Origin: Kappaphycus alvarezii | Taxonomy: Eukaryota; Rhodophyta; Florideophyceae; Gigartinales; Solieriaceae | Reading direction: 5' to 3' | DNA: 64,000 bases | Assembly: GCA_002205965.3 (NCBI GenBank) | Contig: NADL03000050.1 | Span: 1 to 64,000, forward strand | Shown: positions 55,234-64,000 of the stretch, piece by piece | Position numbering within the stretch: the first letter of the stretch is position 1 | Layout: each line of letters begins with the position of its first letter | Program-made: the position numbers and the translations under genes | The notes under the pieces: model-generated | What the model was told of the DNA's origin: nothing | What the model saw: the letters and a program-made list of their open reading frames with translations, nothing else | The model's database searches: none

Positions 55234-55524
55234 CAGCAATAATTATTGCAGTATTTCCAGGTAAGCAATCATCCAGATAATAATTTGTTGGTAGCATAAA
55301 TGCAATAATTATAGCCTGTATAATATAAAAACCCAACTGTAGGACATAAAAATTATTTCACACTGAATTCAGCATAAAATAGTGCCAGTGTAAAATAGAT
55401 AAAATTATTCCTTGATGATTCATAATAAATATAAATTGTGGGCCTCAATAAAAATATTGCTCCACAATTCAGCATCACTGTAGGACACCGGGATAGAGAT
55501 TAAAATATTTGGTCAATTTTCACA
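55234..55524 (-). repeat. Copia-3 3' LTR, chimeric or truncated
   Basis: Matches the first ~291 bp of the 5' LTR, then diverges abruptly at CAGCAAT (55234; 59576 in the 5' LTR). The following 343 bases to 54891 end in TCACA in element orientation and could be the 3' half of another LTR subfamily. Confidence 0.75.
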
Positions 55525-55538
55525 CTACTTCCCCTTTG
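55525..55538 (-). promoter_or_regulatory. Copia-3 polypurine tract
   Basis: Minus strand CAAAGGGGAAGTAG directly before the 3' LTR start TGTGAAAATTG. Confidence 0.8.
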
Positions 55539-55618
55539 AAATATTGAACTAAATTTATCCTGTTGACTGAGATGAATCCCGAGATAAAATATTACTCATA
55601 TCCATAGGTATAGATCCA

Positions 55619-56262
55619 TCAAATAAAAGGAGCTTGAATGTCAGATACAGGACTGTCCTTTTTTGTGAGCGGGTCGGAGGGATTAATTGAACCAGGTATC
55701 CATAGCATTTTCTTGATTTTGTTCGTTTCGAAATTATATCGAATTAATTGAACATCCGCTCTAATAGATTTGTCTTCAGGCACACGACAAGTAGATAGAG
55801 AGCTGAATAGATCTTTTGAATCAACAGCAACATGAAGAGGAATATTGATATTTAGAAGTGTACTGTATGCTGCTGCAATAATTTTTCCTTCCTCGATAGC
55901 TTCACCAGCAGCCAATATTTCACCAGATGCAATAGATTTAACAGGACGCCGAGATAGATGTGAATGCCAATAAATTGTATGAAATATTGAATTAAATTTA
56001 AGGAGCCAATTAGCAACCCACCAATACATCCAAGTTGCGCATTTGTCGATCCGGCTGGTTTTCCTGCATCAGAAAAAACAACAACTGATAAATTGAAATT
56101 TCCAGAAACTTCCGGGCGCCGATACGTGCTTGTAGAACCAAAAGATTTTAAATTCCGAAGCATAGAAGATTGGATAGATAAATCACGAACCAATGGATTT
56201 GACCTTTTCTGTTGTAAATAACTTGCTGTAAAAGCAGACACTGGAGATGCAACCATACCCAA
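55619..56262 (-). pseudogene. Copia-3 RNase H
   Basis: LSVVVFSDAGKPAGSTNAQL (first Asp), IASGEILAAGEAIEEGKII (Glu), HVAVDSKDLFSSLSTCRVP (Asp) and LWIPGSINPSDPLTKKDSPV (final Asp), with one frameshift near 55980. All four acidic residues are present. It ends ~95 bases before the purine tract. Confidence 0.85.
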
Positions 56263-56369
56263 ATAGACAATTGAACCATTTAACGAATTAAAAGCGAAGT
56301 TTTCAAAGAGTTCATTTCTTCATCAGGTTGTTTCGACGATTTCTTGATATTGAATGGGTTCCAGTCCAT

Positions 56370-56960
56370 TTAGCTTTTCATCAGCTGAGACATTAATTTT
56401 ATAGTCATCAAACTGCATGATTTTAACTCCATTGAAATTAAAAGATCCAGGACTATGTACGATTGTACCAAGCTTATATACTTTTCCAAGATCTTGGATA
56501 AATTGCTTCTTAATTTTTTTGGTCCAGTAATAAGTATATCATCGACCAATTTAACGACAAGCAGAATTAATGATCCTTTTAAACTCATGAAAAATAATTG
56601 GGGTATATAAACGACTGATTTCAATCCGAGGTCAAAGAATGTATTATCCGAGTGTATTTGCCATTTTGCATTCGCGTTGACTAAACCATATGAAGCAGAC
56701 AGTAATAACCAATAAAGGATTTTTCGAGCATTCCGAGGAGGTCTCACATAAACATCTCGTAATGCTGATCCAGATTGTAAAAATGCAGACTTGACATCAA
56801 CCTTTGATAAATTCCATTTAAAAATTGTAGCAATTGATAAGAGAATTCTAATTGCCATCGGAGAACAAGATTCCGAATCAGTTCTCAAATTATTTTTCTC
56901 CTTGTCCTCATTTCCATGCGGAGCAATTCGAGCCTTGCAATAATATTTTCCATCATCCAA
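56370..56960 (-). pseudogene. Copia-3 reverse transcriptase
   Basis: One open frame of 196 codons: YYCKARIAPHGNEDKEKN, then LRTDSESCSPMAIRILLSIA, KVDVKSAFLQSGSALRDVYV (motif A), YWLLLSASYGLVNANAKWQ and VVKLVDDILITG (LVDD in place of YVDD). The best preserved RT of the window. The sequence then reads through the thumb to a stop. Copies element RNA into DNA. Confidence 0.88.
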
Positions 56961-56999
56961 AATTTTTATTTTGTATAAAACGTGACTGGATATTACATT

Positions 57000-57973
57000 C
57001 GAGTCGGGAGGAATTTTTGAAACATGAATTTTTGAACAGGTAGTGAGAAAATTATTTTCTTCCGTATTGTATGCATTTGAAATAATATGAGATGGAAGTC
57101 CAGATGCTTGATGAAGTAAAAATTCTTTAGATCCAAACCTTTATGAAAAAACTCAGATTTTTGTTCAGATGATTTCAATTCCGTTCCAGGTAACAACTCA
57201 ATTTCATGCGCATCAATTCCACATTTTCATCAACAGGGATATGAATTAAATTTTCAGGGTGTAGGGAATTAAGTTGGATTCAATCGGAACATGTTCGAGA
57301 GATAATATGTTTTAGATTCTGATAAATTTCCATCGCTTTCTGATTCATTATATTTTTCGACTTCAGCATTCATATTTTGGTTAAAATTATGATCATCAGA
57401 ATGATCGTCAAAATTTTTCCCACATTCTTCACTTCGTAATATTCGTTTCATCATAAATATCTTCCATTAAATTGTTAGGTTCCCAAAATGGTGTTGACCA
57501 GAGAGTCTCAATACAATTAATGCAATTTTCCATCTTTAAGGAGGGCACTATTGAACCAGTTGAATATCTGGTCATTGAGTCCATAATGTGAAAAATATCC
57601 AAGTTTTCCACAAAAAAATGATCCACACAAACCAATTCATTAAATATGCGAGATATAGAGCTTAAAGATACTGCACGAGGATGAGATGGTTTTTTTTGTG
57701 ACACACAAAATTTGCAGGAGTCAATTATGCTTGATAAATATTTTTTGCATTCATCGTCCCATATAAATTTCTTTGTAACAATAGTTTTATATCATCATAA
57801 TTTGAGTGACCACATACATGTTTGTGAACCTTATTAATTATTTTCTTATTTCCAGCCCAAGATATATTTTTTGATGTATTGATATTGTTGGAACAAATTG
57901 CTGATAGAAATGAGTTTTCAATAGGTTCGGATGATTGTATAAATATATTTCGGTACATAACAATGATGACCAT
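57000..57973 (-). pseudogene. Copia-3 integrase
   Basis: KVHKHVCGHSNYDDIKLLLQ gives the His part of the zinc domain. CHKKNHL and CVDHFFVENLDIFHIMDSMT (catalytic core with Asp residues, near 57580-57640) follow, then TRYSTGSIVPSLKMENCINC. Frames change near 57715 and 57440. The later acidic, Ser-rich segment (YNESESDGNLSESKTYYLS) is linker. The second Asp and the Glu were not located with confidence. Confidence 0.65.
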
Positions 57974-58448
57974 GATCCACCAATGTTATAGAATCGATTG
58001 AATTATTTGCGGACTCGAACTCGATGCGATTGTCCGTCATATGAATAATATTTGATTTTCTTGTGATATTTCTTCCAATAACCCATTGAGATGATCCACT
58101 GATTATTAGATGCCTTATTTTAACCTGATTTCCATTGTCTGAAATAGCTGATAAAAATATTGAACCGATCATTTTTCTTTTTTCGCTTGAGTGGTCGCCA
58201 TTTCCGTATTGCCAGAAGGGCGTGTCCTTGATACATTCAGGAAGTTCATCAAGAATTCCATTCCATTCGGTAAAAAAATTTCGAAAGTGCTCGTAATTCA
58301 ACAATCCCATTCCACTATACGGTGCTCCATCATCAAGTAACGGACCTGGGTATAACGTATTTGACGGAGAATCAAGCACCGTTTTTACCATATGAAATGT
58401 TACAGAACCAGAATCATTTTTGTCTTTGATATTTTCTGCATTTCCCAT
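57918..58448 (-). pseudogene. Copia-3 protease
   Basis: 176 codons from an ATG preceded directly by TAA. Active site LLDDGAPYSGMGLLNYEHF, with DDGA in place of the common DSGA. Then a long insert, and later GSSQWVIGRNITRKSNI and ITLVDHGHHCYVP. This frame is a further -1 relative to the zinc-knuckle frame, overlapping it by ~35 bases. The protease would process the polyprotein. The DDGAPYS form is shared by a distinct copia group, as far as I recall. Confidence 0.75.
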
Positions 58449-58560
58449 TTAGATGATGAACCTTTATGATAATTTTTAGCACTCTTGCATTTATCTTTTT
58501 CATAGGCCCAATGGCCAATTTCTCCACATCGGTCACAAGTTGATTTTGCCTTGAGGCAGC
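58410..58560 (-). pseudogene. Copia-3 zinc knuckle in shifted frame
   Basis: STCDRCGEIGHWAYEKDKC (C-x2-C-x4-H-x6-C; last spacing long) is read one base back from the gag frame, starting near 58545, and ends at a stop near 58412. Either a -1 ribosomal shift or a single-base mutation joins gag to it. Confidence 0.6.
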
Positions 58561-59316
58561 AAAGTCTTCAGGAGATAATCTTTGCTTATTATTTTTCTTG
58601 AAATTTTTCTTTTCTCCGTATGAAATATTTGATTGACTTGAAGAGATATATTTTTGAGCATTTCCATATATTTGATTTGTATTTTTTGGTTTATCACATG
58701 CACGAATAATAGATGATATTTCTGAATATTTGATTAATTCTAGGATTTTTCCTTTTTCCAAATCGGCTTCTTCATGCTTCGGAGAAGCAGCAGCCAAAAT
58801 AGATACTCGCTGGTTTGAATCAATTTTGGAATTAGCCAGGAGCAAAAATGATACCAGTGCTTCAGGTAATTTCGAAGTACCAGTAGATGAATGAAATCGG
58901 GCAATTTGAGCATCAAACCGTGATTCAAAATTTTTGAAAGACTCATTATCACCACGAGTAGTGTGCAATAGATCTAAGAATTTTTGAAATGTATCTGATA
59001 TAGATGATAGAGGATCCACCTTATGAATAGCGTTAGCAATCGCTAATGCACCATTTTCAGACTGAATTTCTGTGTCTGGAATTTTCTTACAAATATCAAG
59101 AGCTCGTCCAAATAATTGTGATTGTAAGACAAGACCTTGTACTGCCTTAGGAACCTTATTAGAATTTGATGCTGGTAATAAATCATGAACAGATTTCCAT
59201 TTTTGAACAGCATCAAAATATTTTTCTTGAGGTCCTTTACCATCCGTCCAAGGAGCCGTGCGAAGATCCCATGAAAATTTCGGCCTTGAAGGAATTTCGG
59301 GGCGATCTGGGCCCAT
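58414..59316 (-). CDS. Copia-3 Gag
   Basis: About 300 codons from the ATG inside the primer site (GPDRPEIPSRPKFSWDLRTA). Middle part: LLHTTRGDNESFKNFESRFD and LPEALVSFLLLANSKID, the copia Gag pattern with a conserved FKxFESRFxxQ helix. Lys/Asn-rich tail (YGEKKNFKKNNKQR). The frame continues upstream into the LTR without a stop but has no ATG there. The expected zinc knuckle is not in this frame but in the next one (58480-58540). This is the longest intact coding stretch of the three copias. Confidence 0.8.
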   Translation of the reverse strand: MGPDRPEIPSRPKFSWDLRTAPWTDGKGPQEKYFDAVQKWKSVHDLLPASNSNKVPKAVQGLVLQSQLFGRALDICKKIPDTEIQSENGALAIANAIHKVDPLSSISDTFQKFLDLLHTTRGDNESFKNFESRFDAQIARFHSSTGTSKLPEALVSFLLLANSKIDSNQRVSILAAASPKHEEADLEKGKILELIKYSEISSIIRACDKPKNTNQIYGNAQKYISSSQSNISYGEKKNFKKNNKQRLSPEDFAASRQNQLVTDVEKLAIGPMKKINARVLKIIIKVHHLNGKCRKYQRQK

Positions 59317-59319
59317 AAC
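59307..59319 (-). promoter_or_regulatory. Copia-3 primer-binding site overlapping gag start
   Basis: Minus strand GTTATGGGCCCAG, complementary to the initiator tRNA-Met anticodon arm (CTGGGCCCATAAC), immediately after the 5' LTR. The ATG at 59316-59314 inside it is the first ATG of gag. Confidence 0.85.
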
Positions 59320-59868
59320 TGCAAAATAATTGGGATAGGTAGATCCAAATAAAATAAATAGTTCCAACTTGAATAAATAAATAAATGCCACATTACTTAG
59401 AATGAATAATGAATAGAAAACCAAATTTAATATATCTGATCGAGGGGAATATTTCGATGCCCGAGGATGTAAAAATATTTCTAACAACCTAGACTACTTA
59501 TACTCTACACCAGGGTGAACCTGCTACAAAAATCAGGTGAGCCGTTCAATAATTTTGGTAGACATAATTCAGGCTCAGCAATAATTATTGCAGTATTTTC
59601 CAGGTAAGCAATCATCCAGATAATAATTTGTTGGTAGCATAAATGTAATAATTATAGCCTGTATAATATAAAAACCCAACTGTAGGACATAAAAATTATT
59701 TCACACTGAATTCAGCATAAAATAGTGCCAGTGTAAAATAGATAAAATTATTCCTTGATGATTCATAATAAATATAAATTGTGGGCCTCAATAAAAATAT
59801 TGCTCCACAATTCAGCATCACTGTAGGACAGCGTTGATAGAGATTAAAATATTTGGTCAATTTTCACA
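59320..59868 (-). repeat. Copia-3 5' LTR
   Basis: 549 bp, starting TGTGAAAATTGACC and ending CAATTATTTTGCA in element orientation. Its full length is fixed by the solo LTR at 28012-28537 and by the primer site that follows directly. Confidence 0.9.
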
Positions 59869-59879
59869 TTCTACACCTT

Positions 59880-60920
59880 CTGGCGAACAACAGAGTGACG
59901 CCAGAGGCAGTGCTTGAGGGAATCTCTGTGCTCACTTCCGTTGTGCGGCGACTGGCTAGTGGGTACCTCCCAGACGCCACAATCCCGCTCATCTTCTCTG
60001 CGACTCTTCTACCTATCCACCCTAGTCCAGATAAGATCCGGCCTACTGCAAATGGGACGGGGTTACGGCGCCTTGTGACGAAACTTCTCTTGCCCCAAGC
60101 AATGGACGACACCCGACACTATCTTGCCCCGCTCCAAGTCGCCAATGGTATCCCCTCTGGCCTTAACTTAATTGTCCACGATGCTCGAAGAAAGTCCGTA
60201 GCCGAGGAGAGGACGCCGCCTGCATGCTCCTCTCGGTCGATGAAAACAACGAATTCAACCGATTCTCGGGGCAACAGATTATCGACCTGCTGCAATCCAA
60301 GGTGCCCTCGCTCTGTCGGTTCTTTAACATGGTCTTCTCGCGCCAAACACCGTCCCAGATCCTGCCGGCGGCGTCTGCAGCGGACATCCTCAGCCAAGCT
60401 GGAATGCAACAAGGAGACCCAGCTAGCATGCTTATGTTTTCCGTAGTGGTAGTGCACCCCCTGGCGAAAGCAATAGCTGAGACCACGCAGCTACGCCTCC
60501 ATCGCTGGTACGGCGATGACTGCACCCTGATAGGCACTCATACGGAGCTAGACAGGGCAGTTCAGATACCGTGCTCCAAAGGACCGCACCACGGCTTCTT
60601 TCTAAACCCAGCCAAAACACGCCTTTTCTGGCCGTCCCAACTCGTCAACCAGATGCCGTCTTTGCTACGTCGCTTTCCCCGTGAGAACTTCTCTAACACG
60701 GGCATCGACCTCCTCGGTGCCCCGATTGGGTTGACCCGTTTCATGGAGAACTTCCTTACTAGGAAAATCGATGACTGCAACAGGGCCCTGTCGCTGATTG
60801 ACGGGATCGGGGATGCACGGGTCCGGTTCCATCTACACCGAATTTTTGCCTCTGTATGCAAGCTAGGGCATGTAGTCAAGCTAACGCCGCCCATCGCACC
60901 AACCGCCGTCGCATAACAAT
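59880..60920 (+). pseudogene. RT element B, reverse transcriptase
   Basis: Fingers: SPDKIRPTANGTGLRRLVTK and LAPLQVANGIPSGLN. From an ATG at 60224 a 230-codon frame reads LLSVDENNEFNRFSGQQII (motif A; the usual N-A-F-N has become N-E-F-N), QAGMQQGDPASMLMFSVVV (motif B, QGDP at 60410-60421), HRWYGDDCTLIGTHTELD (motif C YGDD at 60509-60520) and LNPAKTRLFWPSQLV, then GIDLLGAPIGLTRFMEN. This is the best copy of this RT in the window. One frameshift separates the finger part from the 60224 frame. It should copy RNA at the nicked target if whole. Confidence 0.85.
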
Positions 60921-62100
60921 TTGATAATAGACCAGATGCGGTTTTACTCGCGGTCAAATCATGTACCAATGATGGACCCGGTGCGCCAACAGGTTACCGC
61001 ACCTTTTCACTATGGCGGTCACGGATTCACGCCCTTAGCTACGCCGAATGCTGCCGCATACGCAGCTAGCCTCATAGATTCCGCACAGGTGGAATGGAAC
61101 AATAACATGACACTGGTGCCGCTGACTCCCGTTTACTCACGTAGGCGGAAGCGGATCGACATCTGTTCCCATTTTTCCAACGCCTCCACCCGTCATTCTC
61201 CGCACAACATGGGGGCCTCCCACACGCATTTACAGCGGCTACCCTCGCGTGCAAGCCTGATAATACAACCAATATTTTATATCAGGCCTGGTGCGAGTCG
61301 CCCGCTAAATACTTTTGGAAAGATGGTGATTTGTCGCGATTCCCGAACCCCTCGTCGCACTCAGAAACCGAGATTCGTCAACGCGTCCGCCGTAACGCTT
61401 TTTTGGATATACATACTGCGGCATTCCTCACTACCCATCCGTCTGTGGTCACCCACATATACAACGATGTGTGGTCGGTGATGCAGCGTCGCCACTTGAG
61501 AGTTCCCGTCTTCGACGAAACTACCCCGCTCCTTTGCGCGGAATGCAAGACGTCTATGGACCACCTCGGCGACCCTACCGCTGACCTGTGTAACAAAGGC
61601 CTCGGTTGGAAGAACCGCCACGAAGCAGTGGCAAAAGTGCTCAGCAAAGACCTGTTCAAATCCGTTGGAGCTGGCGTCCATTACGAAGTCCCATATTTAC
61701 TTCCCGGACTGGACGCCCGACCTGCCGACATACTCGTCCACCCGACTACCTCTCCAGAAAACCCTAGCCTCCCTCTCCCGATTGCATATGACATCACAGT
61801 CTCCTTACCTCTCCAATAGTGCTTCCTATCCAAGGGAGCCCGGGAAGCGCGAGCTGCCGCTAATGTGGCGGAACGACGGAAACTGAGGGACTTTGCGACC
61901 AAAATCGCCGCCATTCCTGGCCATGCTTCACCTCGACGCCCGCAACTCGGCTGACAGTTTGTCCCGCTAACCTTTGATTCCCTGGGATGCCAGTCGGAGA
62001 CCACATCCAAGGTCGTCGACGAGTATGCAGCTGCCTTCGCGGCCCGTATCGGAAGCTTAAAGGCGGAGGTGTCCTTTCGGCTTTACCAAAAGCTCAGCTA
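60921..62100 (+). pseudogene. RT element B, thumb, cysteine motif and RLE-like nuclease
   Basis: After a break the thumb region reads APFHYGGHGFTPLATPNAAA. In the frame 61331-61819: RNAFLDIHTAAFLTTHPSVV, then LLCAECKTSMDHLGDPTADL (C-x2-C-x5-H) and CNKGLGWKNRHEAV. GAGVHYEVPYLLPGLDARPA and RPADILVH...IAYDITVSLP follow, where RPAD and the later D fit the RPD...D pattern of restriction-like endonucleases. In R2-type elements this nuclease nicks the target. The frame ends at a TAG; coding potential continues weakly to ~62100. Confidence 0.7.
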
Positions 62101-62427
62101 TGCCATTTGGTCCACATGTGCAGCATCAGCGATTAGTCGTAGCCCGCAACATGCAGATGTTTGCCTCCCCCTCCAAAGCTAGTCAATTTTACTGGCCCTG
62201 CACGTCGCACTTCCCTAGTCTATTGATAAAGCACTATATCAAACGCAGAGAAGTGAGCGGCACAGAGGACAACAAAAAGGGTAAGCACAGCACAGTAGTG
62301 TACTGTATGTTGAGGGACCAGCCGATTACAATACTGTGATAGTGCAAAACAAGGTATGGACATGTACTGTATTGCTCACAGAAGCATCCCTTGACCCGTC
62401 GATGTAATCACAGGGTCACGGAGGCGC

Positions 62428-63760
62428 AGACCCGTTTCTGTTTTCTCCTTTCCTTCTCTCCAAACTCCGTTTAGATTCCCCGCTAGGAGTGTCAGACGAC
62501 TAATTGAACTACCCCTCATTCTCCCCTCTTAGAAGCCTGATACCCTCCGCCTTGATAGCTTTGGAGGGCTGTTTGTGGGAACCGGGGGTCATTGCGGACT
62601 ATAATGACGACGAAAGTGGGTTGGCTGTCCAGTTAGGAGGTATAGTTATTCGCAGCCCGATCAGAGGGGAAAAGCAGAAATCAATATCGAGAAACAAGGG
62701 GAAGACCATTCTACCAGTCTCAGAGGGAAGGCCAATTCACACCCGACGCAGTCACATTCATGGCAGCGAGATTGGATTCGGCGAGTGTCGTGGCGTTAGA
62801 ACATCGAATAGCGATGTATGTACTGTATATATAACGCCTCCCACTGGCTTCCATACCATAATGTCACAACATCGCAGTCCAGTAAGCAACTACCACCCTT
62901 ATTCGTTGCCCCCTGCAGGAGCCACAATCTCGGTTCCAAGCTGGCTCGGAATTGATGGTCCATCTCCGCACTATCCAATCGCTAACAGCCAAGCACGAGC
63001 CACCCTGTCGTCATGAACTTTTGAAATTGAAGAAGAACCTCCGTGAAATAGGTTACTGGTATTGCAGCTGTCATCATTCATACCGCAGCTACAGGTGTGA
63101 GGGACTCGGCCCACAAAGCTTGCTCCCCTCTTATGTTCGCTGCCCTAAGTGCTCTGTAGAAACGACTCCTAAAGGATACATACCATTACACAGGTCACGG
63201 CTGCTTGTCAAAGGTCCGAGTGCATCCGGGGTCCAGGAGCATGACCAGCCGCAGACGATCCGCCACCGTTCATTCTTTCAACATAGCAGAGAGCTTCGGA
63301 GCAGCAGACACCCTATAAAACGCAGCCTCATTCCATCAGCAATTTTCGCCCAGTTCGGAGGACATACGCACAGCTCACATTCACGATGGAATGTTTGGGT
63401 TAAATGAGGTGGTTCACTTAGGTTAACTGGTAACAGCAGTCGCAGACGAGGCCTAATTTGGGTAGCCACTTAATAACCTGAGAACGGCGGTTTCCTGGAA
63501 TATGTACACTTTCAAGTTGTGGCGTTAAGTGTCGCCCAAAAATCCGGAATGATTGGCTAGTTTACTGCGCGCGGAACACACACATTCAGGTGAAAGCACA
63601 CATACTAGTACGGTCTCGGTCACACCTGGGCGAATCACTGGCAACTGGTTTGCGCGAAGCATCTGGGCATGTCGACAAGTCCACACTGATGCTGCAGAGA
63701 AGTTCACTAGAGCGTTGTTGCTTCCTTCAGTGACGCTTCCCAACACATCCGCTCCATCAA
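62428..63760. other. 1.33-kb segment present after element B but absent after A
   Basis: Element A's flank reads GGAGGCGCCCTGACTCG without interruption (38448-38464). Here GGAGGCGC and GCCCTGACTCG are separated by 1.33 kb. Only a GC overlap is seen at the ends, so it may be an insertion here or a deletion in A. Contains the ORF at 62955. Confidence 0.55.
62955..63407 (+). CDS. Hypothetical cysteine-rich protein, 150 aa
   Basis: ATG-started frame. Residues ~34-75 read YWYCSCHHSYRSYRC...YVRCPKCSVETTPKGY. The Cys and His residues (C-x-C-H-H, C, then C-x2-C) could form a zinc-binding site. The tail is basic and Ser/His-rich. No family recognised and no neighbour that suggests a role. An overlapping frame upstream (62504-63016) lacks an early ATG. 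It could be a captured host gene fragment. Confidence 0.35.
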   Translation: MVHLRTIQSLTAKHEPPCRHELLKLKKNLREIGYWYCSCHHSYRSYRCEGLGPQSLLPSYVRCPKCSVETTPKGYIPLHRSRLLVKGPSASGVQEHDQPQTIRHRSFFQHSRELRSSRHPIKRSLIPSAIFAQFGGHTHSSHSRWNVWVK

Positions 63761-64000
63761 GCCCTGACTCGAACCGGAAAATCCAGACTCAATCAGCGAA
63801 CGAAAAAATGAGGGAACGGCTTCAGCTATGAATCGAAGGACAGTTCCAAACGTTGTGGCAAAACGCTCTCATCACGCCACTTCCAGAGTCTAGACAGCCC
63901 CAACGTCCCGAGAACAGAAGCAGGCCAGCTTCCGACCCGCCACGAGGCTAGCCAGAGAAGACGCCTCTGGAAAAGCGGCGCATGCCTCAGGTTCATTAGG
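63761..64000. repeat. Tail shared with 38453-38700
   Basis: CCCTGACTCGAACCGG... matches the flank downstream of element A almost base for base to the window end. The repeated unit therefore continues beyond the window. Confidence 0.85.

Larger units (their letters stand above)
55234..59868 (-). mobile_element. Ty1/copia element (copia-3), AT-rich
   Basis: On the minus strand: 5' LTR (59320-59868), half-tRNA primer site, gag, protease, integrase, RT, RNase H, a clear purine tract and a 3' LTR of which only 291 bp match the 5' LTR. Pol belongs to an unusual copia group with DDGAPYSGMG protease, a NANAKWQ segment and a LVDD catalytic box. Strongly AT-rich compared with neighbours. No target duplication, which agrees with a rearranged 3' LTR. 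Its right end abuts RT element B and truncates it. A solo LTR of the same family is at 28012-28537. Confidence 0.92.
59869..62427 (+). mobile_element. RT element B, 5' truncated
   Basis: Related to element A from its RT fingers onward. Its left end is cut by copia-3. It contains the RT and endonuclease-like domains below and is followed by sequence shared with element A's downstream flank. Confidence 0.8.

Noticed and set aside
62504..63016. 170-codon plus-strand frame
   Set aside because: No ATG until about residue 119; overlaps the better 62955 frame.
1..64000. CRISPR arrays, prokaryotic operons, phage-like modules
   Set aside because: No regularly spaced direct repeats and no prokaryotic gene organisation; all recognisable coding is retroelement-derived.

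Overview
This window is eukaryotic nuclear DNA made almost entirely of transposable elements. It contains one Ty3/gypsy element, three dated Ty1/copia elements plus one older copia remnant, and two kinds of non-LTR-type reverse transcriptase gene. There are also many small insertions flanked by direct repeats. No bacterial-type operons, rRNA, tRNA or CRISPR were seen, and no ordinary host gene could be supported. The organism cannot be fixed from the sequence. A repeat-rich alga (red alga as a weak guess), a protist or a fungus would all fit.

Layout. 1-306: unrecognised flank. 307-7748: gypsy element on the minus strand with two ~710-bp LTRs and, after integrase, an unusual accessory region of two related ORFs. 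7749-24880: copy 1 of a large segmental duplication. It holds a decayed RT gene (minus), a cluster of short insertions, an old copia remnant and a truncated copia (16888-20460). 24881-27200: unassigned. 27240-38460: RT element A (plus), interrupted by a solo copia LTR (28012-28537), a nearly complete copia (30693-35709) and a 632-bp insertion. 39520-54590: copy 2 of the segmental duplication, with its own indels. 54591-59868: an AT-rich copia on the minus strand. 59869-64000: RT element B, related to A. The order [duplicated block + RT element] therefore occurs twice, like a decayed tandem duplication with a period of about 30 kb.

Almost every coding region has frameshifts or stops. What can still be read is catalytic motifs, LTR pairs, primer-binding sites and target-site duplications (TSDs), and these give the order of insertions. 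The most unusual signal is a family of very short insertions (about 37-165 bp, one of ~1 kb). They share a G-rich end related to GGGAAAGGTTTGGGTGTTTT, have a variable other end, and are often flanked by 9-13-bp direct repeats. Two of them are confirmed by an empty site in the other duplicate copy. Both copia elements with a readable leader carry a primer-binding site matching the anticodon arm of initiator tRNA-Met, as in Drosophila copia. Many differences between the two duplicate copies are single-base indels in short runs, so some frameshifts could be sequencing errors.
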